NCBI GenBank assembly: GCA_958450365.1
Contig: CAUEEP010000939.1
Location: forward strand, 868,001-932,000
Origin: Mesorhabditis belari
Lineage: Eukaryota > Nematoda > Chromadorea > Rhabditida > Rhabditidae
Direction of reading: 5' to 3'
DNA: 64,000 bases
Numbering within the stretch: position 1 is the stretch's first letter; every line of letters begins with the position of its first letter. Below the pieces are notes generated by a model, which was given only the letters and a program-made list of their open reading frames with translations, had not been told where the DNA came from and made no database searches. Shown piece after piece: positions 23,501 to 32,519 of this stretch. Both the position numbers and the translations under genes were made by a program.

Positions 23501-26500
23501 TCTTACTATAACCTGTAAGATAAACCGTGAAGCGCAAAAGTACTGTCATGTTTGTAATATTGTAATACTGTAGTACCTATAGTAATAGTTAGCTTGTTGT
23601 AGGTAGTGCCCACAGAGTACTGTAATAGCTTGTTGCAGTGGCTTTTTTTCTCGCATCTGGTGCACTCAATTTGCTGCTTTTTAAGTGAAATGCTCAATGA
23701 ATGCTGATTGCGTATCCCAGGCGGATTGTGTTTACAGATTTAAGCACAAAGTACACCATAAGAAAAATTGGTTAGTGTTCTAAATCTTAAAAGTTTACAC
23801 TTTTTGAAGCACCAAAGTTTTCAGTACAATTTTTCAGGGATACGAAGGAGAAGATGACATTGAGAAAGACGGAAGTCAGGATAATCTGAAGAAGTTGGAA
23901 ACGGAGACAAGAGTGCCGCAAAGAGTCACGAATTTCAAGGAGAAAATGTTCTTAATCAAGGTTTGTTTACTTGAATTGTAAAGAACTTTCAAAAATCTGG
24001 TCTTTTCCCCGTTTTCCTCACCCCTGACGACGGGTCGATGACGACGACGACGACGATTTAGACATTTTAGCTAAGGAAACCAATCTTCATGTCAATAGAT
24101 AAAAGATAGAGCACACAAAGTTTGGTATATAGCCAAATTTTCAGAGAAATTCATTCTGCCAGTTTCTTTGTAGCGGTTTTTAGAGATTTTTTTTTAAGAA
24201 AAACACGTTTTGCACACGTGTACATTTCTGTAGAGATCAAGTCATCCGGTTTGAAACAGTCAATGAAGCACTCATCTCCATTTGAAGCGATTCCGATTCC
24301 ACTTGTTTTGAAAGAATTTGGATGCTTTCCTTGTTGTTTGTGGAACACAAAGTTTCCACTTGTTTGGAACAAACATTTATATTCCAGCTCAAGTAGATTT
24401 CCATTGAAGAAAGCTTTGGATTCTCATCTCCCGTTTCATCTTTTTGTGATCTTGTCAGCCGATATCCTGTCAGCCGAGCCGATGTCAAAATCCAATCCAC
24501 ATACTGTTGTCAGATCTTTGCTTTGAACGGTAAACGGTTCAGCATGTACATTTCTGTAGAGATCGAGTCATTCGGTTTGAAGCACTCATCTCTATTTGCA
24601 CAATCAAGCACTCATCTCTATTTGAAGCGATTCCGATTCCACTTGTTTTGAAAGATTTTATGATGCTTTCCTTGCTGCTTGTGTCCCAAACATTTGATTT
24701 GATTTGAGGTTAGAAAGAAGGCTTCTATTAGAAGGAGGAGGCTTCAATTAGAAGGTGGAGGCTTCAATTAGAAGGAGGAGGCTTCTATTAGAAGGAGGAG
24801 GCTTCAATTAGAAGGAGGAGGCTTCTATTAGAAGGAGGAGGCTTCAATTAGAAGGAGGAGGCTTCTATTAGAAGGAGGAGGCTTCAATTAGAAGGAGGAG
24901 GCTTCAATTAGAAGGAGGAGGCTTCAATTAGAAGGAGGAGGCTTCTATTAGAAGGAGGAGGCTTCTATTAGAAGGAGGAGGCTTCTATTAGAAGGAGGAG
25001 GCTTCCTATTAGAAGGAGGAGGCTTCAATTAGAAGGTGGAGGCTTCTATTAGAAGGAGGAGGCTTCAATTACAGTATTTACGGTAGTACTATAGACATTT
25101 CTCAAGTACTACTGTAGTCTAGAATTATGACAAATAATTTACAGCCTCTTCTCAAGTTGATGATCCCGCTCTCTGTCGTCTACTTTGCTGAGTATTTGAT
25201 TAATCAAGGATTGGTAAGATTGAACTTGAACTTCTACAGAATACTGTAACTAAACCGCACAGACGCTCTTGTGCTCAACTCTTGTAAACCGATCTTTCTG
25301 GTGCACTCAATTCTTCAGATTTCTCGGGGCAATGCTTGAAAAATGAAGAATTGAGTTCAGAGGAAGGTCAGGGTTATGAATTTGAGCATTTGAGCATTTG
25401 AGCATTTGAGCATTTGAGCATTTGAGCATGAAGCATTTGAGCATTTGAGCATGGAGCATTTGAGCATTTGAGCAATTACGCTCCGATTTCAGACTCAATT
25501 GATCTACTTCAATTGCTCCGAGGGTTTCCGTCTCTCGAAAAGCAGTCAATACAGATGGTATCAGGTTGGTTTTCTTGATCTTACTGTACTAAACCTGACC
25601 TTACTGTACTAAACCTGATCTTACTGGACTAAGCCTTCAAATCCTAGTACACTTCACTTTCAGGTATTGTACCAAGTGGGTGTTTTCCTTTCTCGATCCT
25701 CGGTGAACGTGGTGGAGCTGCCGTTGCTCGTTTTGTTCTTACTACCCGTTTTGCAGGTAGAATACATTCATATTCTATATTAGAATACATCATTTTCTAT
25801 AGAAATCGATATACCGAAAATACTGTAATAGTACCCCACCCCCATAATGACGGTGCGGAGCGTTGTGTAGTCTAGCTTTGAACGAGTGTTTCTCGACACT
25901 GGCTTAAGCTACAATGCTCGTTTAGGTATCAAAAAATAGCTGAAATTCAGGGCTATTTTTTGATACCTAAACGCGCATTGTAGCTTAAACCAGTGTCGAG
26001 AAACACTCGTTCAAAGCTAGACCACGCAACACTCCGCACCGTCATTATGGGGGTGGGGTACTATTACAGTATTTACGGTATCATATCGTTATCCCTACAT
26101 TCTACTATCGACTTTCAGCTAGCCAACGCACTTTTCTTCTTTTTCGAGGCTCGATACGCCTTCCTACCCCATATCTCTATTGCTTTCGCTCTCATTCTAA
26201 TCGAGGGTCTTTATGGAGGCGCGAGCTATGTAAACACGTTCAATTGGATTCATAAAAATGTAAGTGGATTTAAATTGGCTTTAAGAGTACACGAATTTAA
26301 ATTGGCTTTATGGGTACACGAATTTAAATTGGCTTTAATGGTACACGAATCTAAATTGGCTTTAAGGGCCCAAGCCCAGGCCTTTAAGGGCCCAAGCCCA
26401 GGCCTTTAAGGACCCAAGCCCAGGCCTTTAAGGACCCAAGCCCAGGCCTTTAAGGACCCAAGCCCAGGCCTTTAAGGACCCAAGCCCAGGCCTTTAAGGA

Positions 26501-29500
26501 CCCAAGCAGCCTTCTAGGACCCTAGAAGGCCGCTTGGGCTATTTTTCGTTTTTCTCAATAAAATCACAATGTGTCAAACTGAAACAATCGCTTTCTTGAG
26601 TGAATTCACTTCTGCAGCCGATTATTCGTGTAAATTTTGCGGTCCATTTATCCCCTAACGTTTTCTTGTGGATTCAAATCGGCGAATTAACCCGGGACAC
26701 ACAAATTGACTTTAATTTGCTGCAATCTGCAATTTACAATCTGCAATCTGCAATCTGCAATTTGCAATTTTCTTCCTTTGTAACCATGGTGCGTTTACTA
26801 TTCACCAATCGGAGCATTATCTTGCATAAAGCCCAGATTTCGTTGCTGGTTTTTTGCGCCAAAATGAAATGATCGACGGAGCACAAATTGATACCGGATT
26901 GAATTTCTTTTCTTCGGGACGAAAACCAATTTAATCGTTTGCAGAGAAAGCCGCCCAAGAGGTACAGAAAGTCCCTTGAAAGAAAAAGGTACAGAAAATT
27001 AGCGAAATCAAAATGTCCTCATGTTTGGATTGCCAGAGCATCTGTCTCTAAAGCCGAGGATGTTGGGTTCGACCCAGTATACAATCATTTTTTTGGCGCG
27101 ATCCTTACAAGAAAATGGTCAGACCTAGCGTTGGGATCTCGACCTGAAAATCAAGACAAAACACCAATCGCCACCGGTGGATCCCAGGGTGACTGCCATC
27201 TGGGACTACGAGACACACCGCTGGATCCCAGGGTGACTGACATCTGGGACGACGAGACCCACCAGTGGATCCCGGACCTCAAGTCGCGCAAACCCTCATA
27301 ATTTCCACCAAAACCTCATTCTAGATGTAAAATCCGAACTTCTAATTGGATCGCGCAACTGGATTTTTTCGGCAACTCACCATAACTTTCTTCTTCTTTT
27401 CTTCCAATCTTTATGTGTCATTTTGGACAAGTAACGCAACAATCAACAATCAAAAAGGATGTAAAAAGGGGCGGGGCGTATAAAAAGCGCACCCCGCCCC
27501 TTTGCGATTGGCAATCCAACTTTGAACTCAAATTTCTTGGTGTTCGGCTGTTCAATTGAAATAGTTTTTGTACCAATCGACAGAGGAAGATTTGGCGCGT
27601 CTAATGATATCAAGGAGATTGAAATTGAACAGCCCAACACCAAGATATTTGAGCTCAAAGCTAGATTGCTAATGGCAAAAAAGGCGGGGAGCTTCTCAAA
27701 TGTGCGAGAACCAAAATTATAATGCATTAGCAGAGAAAATCCTTGCCTAACTCGTGGTGGAAAAAAATGCAAACAAAATTATAAACCAATATTATTAAGT
27801 AACAATCGGCTGACATCATTTGGGCTTAAAAATAATATTAAAACATCAAGAAAACATTATTAACAGAAAAAAGATCAAAATTTAACGTATGTTTGGAAGG
27901 AGAACTATTGCTCAATCGCAAAAAGGAACTTCATCATCGTGTTCAACGTAGTTCCGCTAACGCGTTTTGTCTTGATTTTTGGGTTAAATTTCCATCGCCA
28001 GGTCAGCGCCTCAAAAAAAAATGAGTCTAATTTCGAATACTTGTAATAAAACTACGGTAATCTAGTTTTTCTATTCGTCAAACTACTTCAAAATACTTTA
28101 AACTTCTTCAAAATTCTTCAAAATTCTTCAAACTACTTCAAACTACGGTCTCTTTTCCCGAGTGATTTGATGTTCAACCATTTGACTTCTGTCTTATAAC
28201 TGTTTCAAGTTAAAATCAGCAATTAAATCTGCTGTTTGATCAGAAAATTGTTAGAAAAGTGCTAGTTAGTTTCTTTGTTAGTTCTCAAATCCATAATTTT
28301 AGATCGAGCCCAATGTGAAAGAATATTCCTTATCGATCGCCTCAATGTCAGACGCTTTCGGCATCGTTTTGTCAGCTTTCACGGCAATTGGAGTAAGTTG
28401 ACTTTAAGTTAACTTTAGAATAGATAAGTTGACTTTAAGTTCACTTTACAATAGGTAAGTTGACTCTAAGTTGACTTTAAGTTCACTTTAAAATAGGTAA
28501 GTTCACTTTAAGTTCACTTTAAAATAGATAAGTTGACTCTAAGTTCACTTTACAATAGGTAAGTTGACTTTAAGTTAACTTTAAGTTCACTTTAAAATAG
28601 GTAAGTTGACTCTAAGTTGACTTTAAGTTCACTTTAGAGTAGGTAAGTTGAGTTTAAGTTAACTTTAGAATAGATAAGTTGCCTTTAAATTCACTTTACA
28701 ATAGGTAAGTTGACTTTAAGTTAACTTTAAAATAGGTAAGTTCACTTTAAGTTCACTTTAAAATAGATAAGTTGCCTTTAAGTTCACTTTACAATAGGTA
28801 ATTTGACTCTAAGTTGCCTTTAAGTTAACTTTAAAATAGATAAGTTGACTCTAAGTTCACTTTACAATAGGTAAGTTGACTCTAAGTTGACTTTAAGTTA
28901 ACTTTAAGTTAACTTTAAAATAGGTAAGTTGACTCTAAGTTGACTTTAAGTTCACTTTAGAATAGGTAAGTTGAGTTTAAGTTCACTTTAAAATGCTAGT
29001 AGATGTTGGCATTAAAATCTACTCGATTAACTCGATCTTTACATTTTATACAACACAACACAACACAAAAAGTTATTTTACAGTTTATTGAACCCCCGTT
29101 TTAGTTGCACAACTACATCTGTGATCAACTCGGTTAAATGAATGACGAAATTTTGGTAATGCTTTGTATAGAGAGTTTATGCCGATGTTTTTATTAGTCA
29201 TTGATTTGGTACATTAGAAGAATTGCTTAACGATTTGTAATCTTAACTTGCTTAAATTGCTTAACTTGCTTACATTGCTTAACTTGCTTAAATTGCTTAA
29301 CAAAACTTTATCACCGTTTCGATTTTATACTCAACTCTGTGTCAGTCATACCTTAAATTAACTAAACAAGTTGAACTCTTCAAAACGTTTTAGATTCTTT
29401 TTGAGAGTATTTTTGAGAGTAGGCTCTAGTGAAAAGTTGGGGAAATGCGTTTTAGATCGACTTTTAGAAGCTTGAAGTATGAAACGAGCTTTTAGCTACT

Positions 29501-30163
29501 TTAAGCCAATTTAAGCGGCTTTTAACGACTTTAAACGACTTTAAGCGGCTTTTAGCGACTTTAAACGGCTTTTAGCGATTTTAAGCGACTTTAAGCGGCT
29601 TTTAACGACTTTAAACGGCTTTTAACGACTTTAAGCGCCTTTTCTATCGTCTACTTCGATGTAATGTTCCTAAGAAGGTTTAGAAGGTTCAAAAAAAGCT
29701 TAATGAGCCTTTTCCTATTCAAAAAAAGCCTTTTTCTAGAGTAATCGAGAGTTCTGCTTGTGAATCTAACAAAATTCGGCTAGAAAATGAAAATAAAAAG
29801 CAATCAAAAGGCATAAAAACATCTAAAACGCATTTCCCCGATTAGCAAAAACATTTGCTCAAATGATCTCAATGTTTTTTTTGTTTAAATTTTCGTTTTT
29901 CTGGTCAATGCTTTGAGATTTAGGTGCAATTTCTTTTAAAATAAATCTTTTTTGATTTTTTTTATCTGCAGTTTTATTATGCGAATTTCTTTTATTACAA
30001 AAAGAAAGCGTTTATTGGTTTTACTGATTATGAGAAGATGAATTGCAATCAATTTGTCCAATCTGAGCACTGCCACTCGAGTTTTCCAGAGGATCAGACC
30101 ACAAAAATGATCACTCTTCCACCCATTTACACAGCTTTATCTGAAATCTTTTCCTTTTTTTGA
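17563..30163 (+). CDS. cln-3: CLN3 (battenin) family lysosomal membrane protein, 14 exons, 485 aa
   Basis: CLN3 proteins are multi-pass membrane proteins of late endosomes and lysosomes, related to major facilitator transporters; the human protein is linked to lysosomal glycerophosphodiester efflux and its loss causes Batten disease. Coding exons, all phase-consistent: 17563-17615, 19058-19169, 20211-20335, 20454-20539, 20747-20869, 21615-21691, 22069-22170, 23838-23960, 25145-25213, 25493-25564, 25664-25756, 26119-26259, 28303-28392, 29972-30163. Family motifs seen: [18 protein letters not shown] (residues 21-38), LLADILPSL in exon 3, [12 protein letters not shown] (133-144), WSSGTGGAG (156-164), [13 protein letters not shown] (278-290), [14 protein letters not shown] spanning exons 10-11, [13 protein letters not shown] (374-386). 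Exon 8 is a polar, charged loop. Human CLN3 is 438 residues; the last exon adds about 63 residues without a counterpart in it. The start is the first ATG after a TTTCAG, and a 5' exon cannot be excluded. Introns carry a solo LTR, MITEs and minisatellites. Which nematode paralogue it is cannot be told. Confidence 0.95.
17684..17790. repeat. (ggctttctatagaataaa)n tandem repeat in CLN3 intron 1
   Basis: Five to six copies of a 17-base unit beside a partly palindromic CTTTCTATAGAAAG. Confidence 0.9.
18096..18543 (-). mobile_element. solo LTR, 448 bp, in CLN3 intron 1
   Basis: It is flanked by a perfect 4-base duplication GCCC (18092-18095 and 18544-18547). Read on the - strand it begins TGTCAGCTCCGAGCC, has AATAAAGATA in the middle as a polyadenylation signal, and ends CCTAGGAACGTATA. 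A 448-base copy in the other orientation is at 32520-32967 with a different target duplication. No internal retrotransposon region is next to it, so it is a solo LTR, probably Ty3/gypsy-like judging by the 4-base duplication. Confidence 0.9.
19217..19467. repeat. 16-bp minisatellite (cttatcagccgctcag)n in CLN3 intron 2
   Basis: Nearly 16 almost perfect copies with one A/G variant. Every unit contains TATCAG and CTCAG, each ending in a possible 3' splice-site AG. Confidence 0.97.
19469..19810 (+). mobile_element. tRNA-derived SINE-like repeat, family B, copy 2 (head-to-head form)
   Basis: A - strand tRNA-like half (19469-19502, reverse complement contains GTGGCGCAGTCGGGAGCG) is followed by an inverted repeat (TCTGGCTAGATCTTTTGGGA at 19518 and its complement ending near 19591). 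Then comes a + strand tRNA-like unit at 19609-19684 with A box TGGCGCAGTCGGGAGC and B box GGGTTCGACCCC, and a body with ATAAATAGCATACTATATTA. The same body follows the units at 44063 and 54940. It lies in CLN3 intron 2. Confidence 0.7.
19810..20019. mobile_element. 210-bp MITE with perfect 21-bp terminal inverted repeats
   Basis: TTACGTCCGAATCCGAACTA opens the element and its exact complement closes it (19999-20019). It follows the family B body. A related but end-less sequence is at about 55195-55310. Confidence 0.8.
20027..20113. repeat. (tagtctacag)n tandem repeat
   Basis: Seven to eight copies of a 10-base unit in CLN3 intron 2. Confidence 0.9.
21236..21290. repeat. dispersed repeat, inverted copy at 47885-47950
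   Basis: GGATTCGAATTCCTTGACCC and the following CCGAAAACCCTC match, in reverse, the sequence at about 47895-47940. Confidence 0.6.
21295..21508. repeat. 20-bp minisatellite (ggccaacaacatacggctta)n in CLN3 intron 5
   Basis: Ten to eleven copies with small variation. Confidence 0.95.
22194..22230. mobile_element. lone Tc1/mariner-like terminal repeat
   Basis: TACAGGGTGCGCCAAAAGTT resembles the CAGGGTGCG end of the transposon at 31204. No partner end is found, so it is a fragment. Confidence 0.4.
22355..22470. repeat. 28-bp minisatellite, four copies, in CLN3 intron 7
   Basis: Four copies of a GC-rich unit starting GGGTCCGCCCAGGGGCGCTT; the array is far richer in GC than its surroundings. Confidence 0.96.
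22469..23152. repeat. 13-bp minisatellite (cagttacagsgca)n in CLN3 intron 7
   Basis: About 52 copies in two blocks: CAGTTACAGGGCA (22469 to about 22701, with one 12-base unit near 22577) and then CAGTTACAGCGCA (to 23152). The single G-to-C change between blocks shows two separate expansions. Three long open frames here are artefacts of the repeat. Confidence 0.98.
24055..24215. mobile_element. internal fragment of the 11224-type MITE, in CLN3 intron 8
   Basis: TTTAGCTAAGGAAACC, the ATAGATAAAAGATAGAG block and the following GAGAAATTCATTC match 11440-11600. Neither terminal repeat is present. Confidence 0.65.
24216..24700. repeat. diverged direct duplication in CLN3 intron 8
   Basis: TGTACATTTCTGTAGAGATC with following GAAGCGATTCCGATTCCAC occurs at 24219-24330 and again at 24546-24650. 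Confidence 0.75.
24712..25072. repeat. 20-bp minisatellite (gcttctattagaaggaggag)n in CLN3 intron 8
   Basis: Eighteen copies alternating between CTTCTATTAG and CTTCAATTAG variants. The last unit runs straight into CAATTACAGTATTTACGGTA, one end of the CCGTAAATACTG MITE family. Confidence 0.97.
25378..25485. repeat. 10-bp minisatellite (gagcatttga)n in CLN3 intron 9
   Basis: About ten copies ending eight bases before the exon 10 acceptor (25486-25492). Confidence 0.93.
25575..25642. repeat. 22-bp repeat with TACTAAAC motifs in CLN3 intron 10
   Basis: Three units of CTTACTGTACTAAACCTGA in a 99-base intron. The TACTAAAC core looks like a branch site, but nematode introns do not require one. Confidence 0.8.
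25814..26078. mobile_element. MITE, CCGTAAATACTG family, 265-bp near-perfect palindrome in CLN3 intron 11
   Basis: Ends CCGAAAATACTG and CAGTATTTACGG flanked by TA (25812-25813, 26079-26080). The arms are inverted through most of their length, with GACGGTGCGGAG, AACACTCGTT and a central TATTTTTTGATACC. It fills nearly the whole intron. Confidence 0.92.
26262..26360. repeat. 27-bp minisatellite at the start of CLN3 intron 12
   Basis: Four units of AATTTAAATTGGCTTTA plus GGGTACACG, beginning four bases after the GT of the splice donor. Confidence 0.9.
26361..26510. repeat. 22-bp minisatellite (aaggacccaagcccaggcct)
   Basis: Seven copies following directly on the 27-base array, ending in a short inverted copy at 26505-26540. 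Confidence 0.93.
27020..27285. repeat. tRNA-like B-box segment followed by a 44-bp duplication
   Basis: GGGTTCGACCCAG at about 27065 fits a B box; the A box is not convincing. A 44-base unit starting TGGATCCCAGGGTGACTG is present twice and begins a third time (27178-27275). It could be a SINE-like relic in CLN3 intron 12. Confidence 0.5.
27454..27802. mobile_element. foldback MITE with GC-box/TATA-like edge, copy 1
   Basis: This 349-base block in CLN3 intron 12 is almost identical to 33704-34053 (two substitutions and one A insertion noticed). Within it AACTCAAATTTCTTGGTGTT and the complement of a downstream AACACCAAGATATTTGAGCT segment form imperfect inverted arms. The left edge has GGGGCGGGGCGTATAAAAAG. 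Confidence 0.8.
28080..28145. repeat. (cttcaaaata)n tandem repeat
   Basis: Five to six copies of a 10-base unit. Confidence 0.85.
28393..28990. repeat. minisatellite built from the CLN3 intron 13 splice donor
   Basis: Irregular units of about 30-45 bases, such as GTAAGTTGACTTTAAGTT plus CACTTTAAAATAG. The first unit is the 5' splice site itself (exon ends at 28392), and about ten further GGTAAGTT sites follow inside the array. Confidence 0.95.
29226..29300. repeat. (ttgcttaact)n tandem repeat
   Basis: Six copies of a 10-11-base unit in CLN3 intron 13. Confidence 0.85.
29497..29640. repeat. (cgactttaagcggcttttaa)n minisatellite
   Basis: About seven irregular units in CLN3 intron 13. Confidence 0.9.
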
Positions 30164-30382
30164 AAAAAAGAAAGATATTCAGCTCAAAAAAGAGGAAAAC
30201 AAAGCAAAAGCTGAAAAAGTTTAACGTTTAACGTTTAAAGTTTAAACTTTAAAGTTTAAAACTACTCGCTTAAAGTTTAAAAATTGAAATCAAGCTTTTG
30301 AATCTACAAATAAACGTCAAAAAGTTGTAAAACCCAAAGAAATTTGTTAAACCAAAGGAAAAAAAACATTAAATTATTTACA
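29896..30382. repeat. duplicated block, copy 1 (contains last CLN3 exon)
   Basis: The 487 bases from TTTTTCTGGTCAATGC to ATTAAATTATTTACA are repeated at 31772-32256 at high similarity. This copy keeps the open last exon (29972-30163). Confidence 0.92.
30309..30314 (+). promoter_or_regulatory. AATAAA polyadenylation signal candidate, CLN3 gene
   Basis: AATAAA lies 146 bases after the stop codon, inside the duplicated block. Confidence 0.55.
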
Positions 30383-30384
30383 AA

Positions 30385-30697
30385 AAATGAAATATTGGTC
30401 AAAATACGGCTGGAAAAATGCCCGTACAGTAAGGCAGACAGAAAGACAGACAGAAAGACAGACAGATACCGTAACCCCCCCTCCCTCCCCCTCCTTTTTC
30501 GTCATTTCATTTGTGAAAATTCGTAAATTTCGCATTTCTTGAAAACCAGTTTTTTAATCGTTCTGAAAATTTGGATATAAGCTTCATTTTTGATTCTCTA
30601 CAACTTTTCCATTGACACCAAAATGGGTTTCTTTTGAAGAAAGTGCTCAAACTGGGACATATGACAATAGCCGGCAGTTTTCAATTCACCAACCCAA
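30385..30697. mobile_element. left-truncated copy of the 14242-type mariner MITE
   Basis: It matches 14640-14932 (GGCAGACAGAAAGACAGACA core, AGAAAGTGCTCAAACTG and right end CAATTCACCAACCCAA) and is followed by TA. The left half and left terminal repeat are missing; the cut lies three bases after the duplicated CLN3 block ends. Confidence 0.85.
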
Positions 30698-30701
30698 TAA
30701 A

Positions 30702-31200
30702 TCCCTAAGCGACAACATTGAAAAGGTTCAGAAAAACTTTACTCGAATAGCACTATTCAAAATTGATTTTGCTAACTACTCATCCGTCAGGCATAAAAAT
30801 AAATTGAAACTTTTCTCACTTGAAACCTTAGAACAGCGCCGTCTTATCATAGATTTGGTTGAGTGTTTTAAAATTGTAAAAGGAAAACATCAAAAGCCTC
30901 TTTTTAAAAAAAATTTTCGGCTAAACTCGAGGCTTTTGGCGACTAGGCGTGGCTCTTTTATCTTGCATCCCGAATCTGCTTTCTCTAAATCCTCTAGAGC
31001 TTTTTTTGTAAATCGTGTGATTAAAGTTTGGAATGCCCTTCCCGACAAGTTGCGTTTGATCTCCACCGTGTCTGATTTTAAAAGGGCTATTTCGTTGCAT
31101 TTTAAGTGACTTTGTGATCTTTTATCTGCTACATTTTTCGTCGTTTTCGTCGTTTATTTCGTTGTCGTTTGCGCACTTTATTTCTTTCTAAATAAAGTAT
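30702..31200 (+). pseudogene. 3' end of a non-LTR retrotransposon (reverse transcriptase C-terminus)
   Basis: The frame 30702-31109 encodes about 135 residues of the region after the reverse transcriptase core of CR1/jockey-type elements: IEKVQKNFTRIALF, LETLEQRRLIIDLVE and VIKVWNALPDKLRLI, then a stop. Some 90 bases of 3' sequence follow, ending AATAAAGTATTTA, where another transposon is inserted. The 5' part of the element is absent, as is usual for 5'-truncated LINE copies. The upstream part of the open frame (30612-30700) belongs to the MITE, so the fused frame is not a gene. Confidence 0.85.
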
Positions 31201-31203
31201 TTA

Positions 31204-31763
31204 CAGGGTGCGTCATAATTATTGCAACAAGAGTTCAAAGACCGTTTTAAAGAAGAATGTGATGTCATGGGCGTGTAAGGCCAATAACAATCAAAATTGG
31301 ACCTTCATGCAAGATGGAGCTCCCGCTCACACGAAGAAGACGGTTCAGGACTGGTGTGTGGCCAACTTTCCCTCAGTGATCACCAAGGATGAATGGCCTC
31401 CAAACTCACCGGATCTCAATGTGATGGACTTTTCCATTTGGGCAATCTTAGAGGCTAATGTCTGCTCTCGAAAACACACGAGTTTGGATTCTTTGAAGAA
31501 GTCTTTGACCAAAGGATGGAAAGCCAAAGGATGAGGAGTCCTCAAGGTGACATTCGGGCCGCAGTGGAGGCATATCCGAACCGATTAAGGGCTGTTATCA
31601 AGGCAAAAGGCGGTCATATCGAATGATCTCTTGTTTCCTTATTTGTTACTGTTAAATAAAGCTATTTCTGTTTAAAAATCTTCTTCCAGTGAAACTTCTT
31701 GGTGTGCAATGCCTTGAGTGCAATGCCTTGAGTATCTTGTTGCAATAATTATGACGCACCCTG
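31204..31763 (+). mobile_element. internally deleted DD37D (maT-type) mariner transposon, 560 bp
   Basis: The terminal inverted repeats are 28 bases and perfect (CAGGGTGCGTCATAATTATT start), flanked by TA at 31202-31203 and 31764-31765. The + strand frame up to 31534 encodes a transposase C-terminus: MQDGAPAH carries the second catalytic aspartate and SPDLNVMDFSIW the third, with 37 residues between them, as in the maT group. The N-terminal part, including DNA binding and the first aspartate, is missing, and a stop with a frame change precedes the ending AAVEAYPNRLRAVIKAKGG. It cannot make transposase but has intact ends. Confidence 0.92.
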
Positions 31764-31771
31764 TATATTCC

Positions 31772-32256
31772 TTTTTCTGGTCAATGCTTTGAGTTTTAGG
31801 TGCAATTTCTTTTAAAATAAATCTTTTTTTATGCAGTTTAAATGCAGTTTTATTATGCGAATTGTTTTATTACAAAAAGAAAACGTTTATTGGGTTACTG
31901 ATTATGAGAAGATGAATTGTAATCAATTTGTCCAATCTGAGCACTGCCACTCCAGTTTTCCAGAGGGTCAGACCACAAAAATGATCACTCTTCCACCCAT
32001 TTACACAGCTTTATTTGAAATCTTTTCCTTTTTTTTGAAAAAAAGAAAGATATTCAGCTCAAAAAGGGGGAAAACAAACCAAAAGCTAAAAAAGTTTAAA
32101 GTTTAACGTTTAAAGTTTAAAGTTTAAAGTTTAAAACTACTCGTTTAAAGTTTAAAAATTGAAATCAAGCTTGTGAATCTACAAATAAACATCAAAATGT
32201 TGTAAAACCCAAAGAAATTTGTTAAACCAAAAGAAAAAAACATTAAATTATTTACA
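31772..32256. pseudogene. duplicated block, copy 2 (decayed copy of the last CLN3 exon)
   Basis: It is homologous to 29896-30382. The exon copy (from about 31843) has at least two single-base deletions relative to copy 1, so splicing from exon 13 would reach TGA after 17 codons. The part coding [18 protein letters not shown] is still nearly identical. The acceptor region carries an extra TTTAAATGCAG. It is probably a pseudo-exon or alternative 3' end. Confidence 0.88.
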
Positions 32257-32454
32257 TATATACAGATAAAAACAAAACCGGTACGCTAACTAACAAAAAG
32301 AAATCAAAAAGAAATCAAAAAGAAAAACGAAAAATTCAAAAACACCGGGCAATTCTCGATCGAAATTTGAGGAAATTAGACCTGAGCTCGAGAAAAATTC
32401 GAAATTGACAATGACAATGAAATTGAGAATTTTTAAAGAAATTCGAAAGCTTTT

Positions 32455-32519
32455 CAATTTAATCTTTTAATTTAATCTTTTAATCTAATCTTTTAATTTA
32501 ATCTTTCAATTTAATCTTT
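32455..32519. repeat. (aatcttttaattt)n simple repeat
   Basis: Five copies of TTTAATCTTTTAA-like units; the last CTTT is part of the LTR target duplication. Confidence 0.85.

Noticed and set aside
26939..27301. 120-residue frame with basic N-terminus
   Set aside because: It spans a tRNA-like B box and a 44-base duplication inside CLN3 intron 12; no support for coding.
30612..31109. Single 165-residue open frame
   Set aside because: Its first 30 codons are the right end of a mariner MITE and only the rest is a LINE reverse transcriptase tail, so it is a chance fusion.
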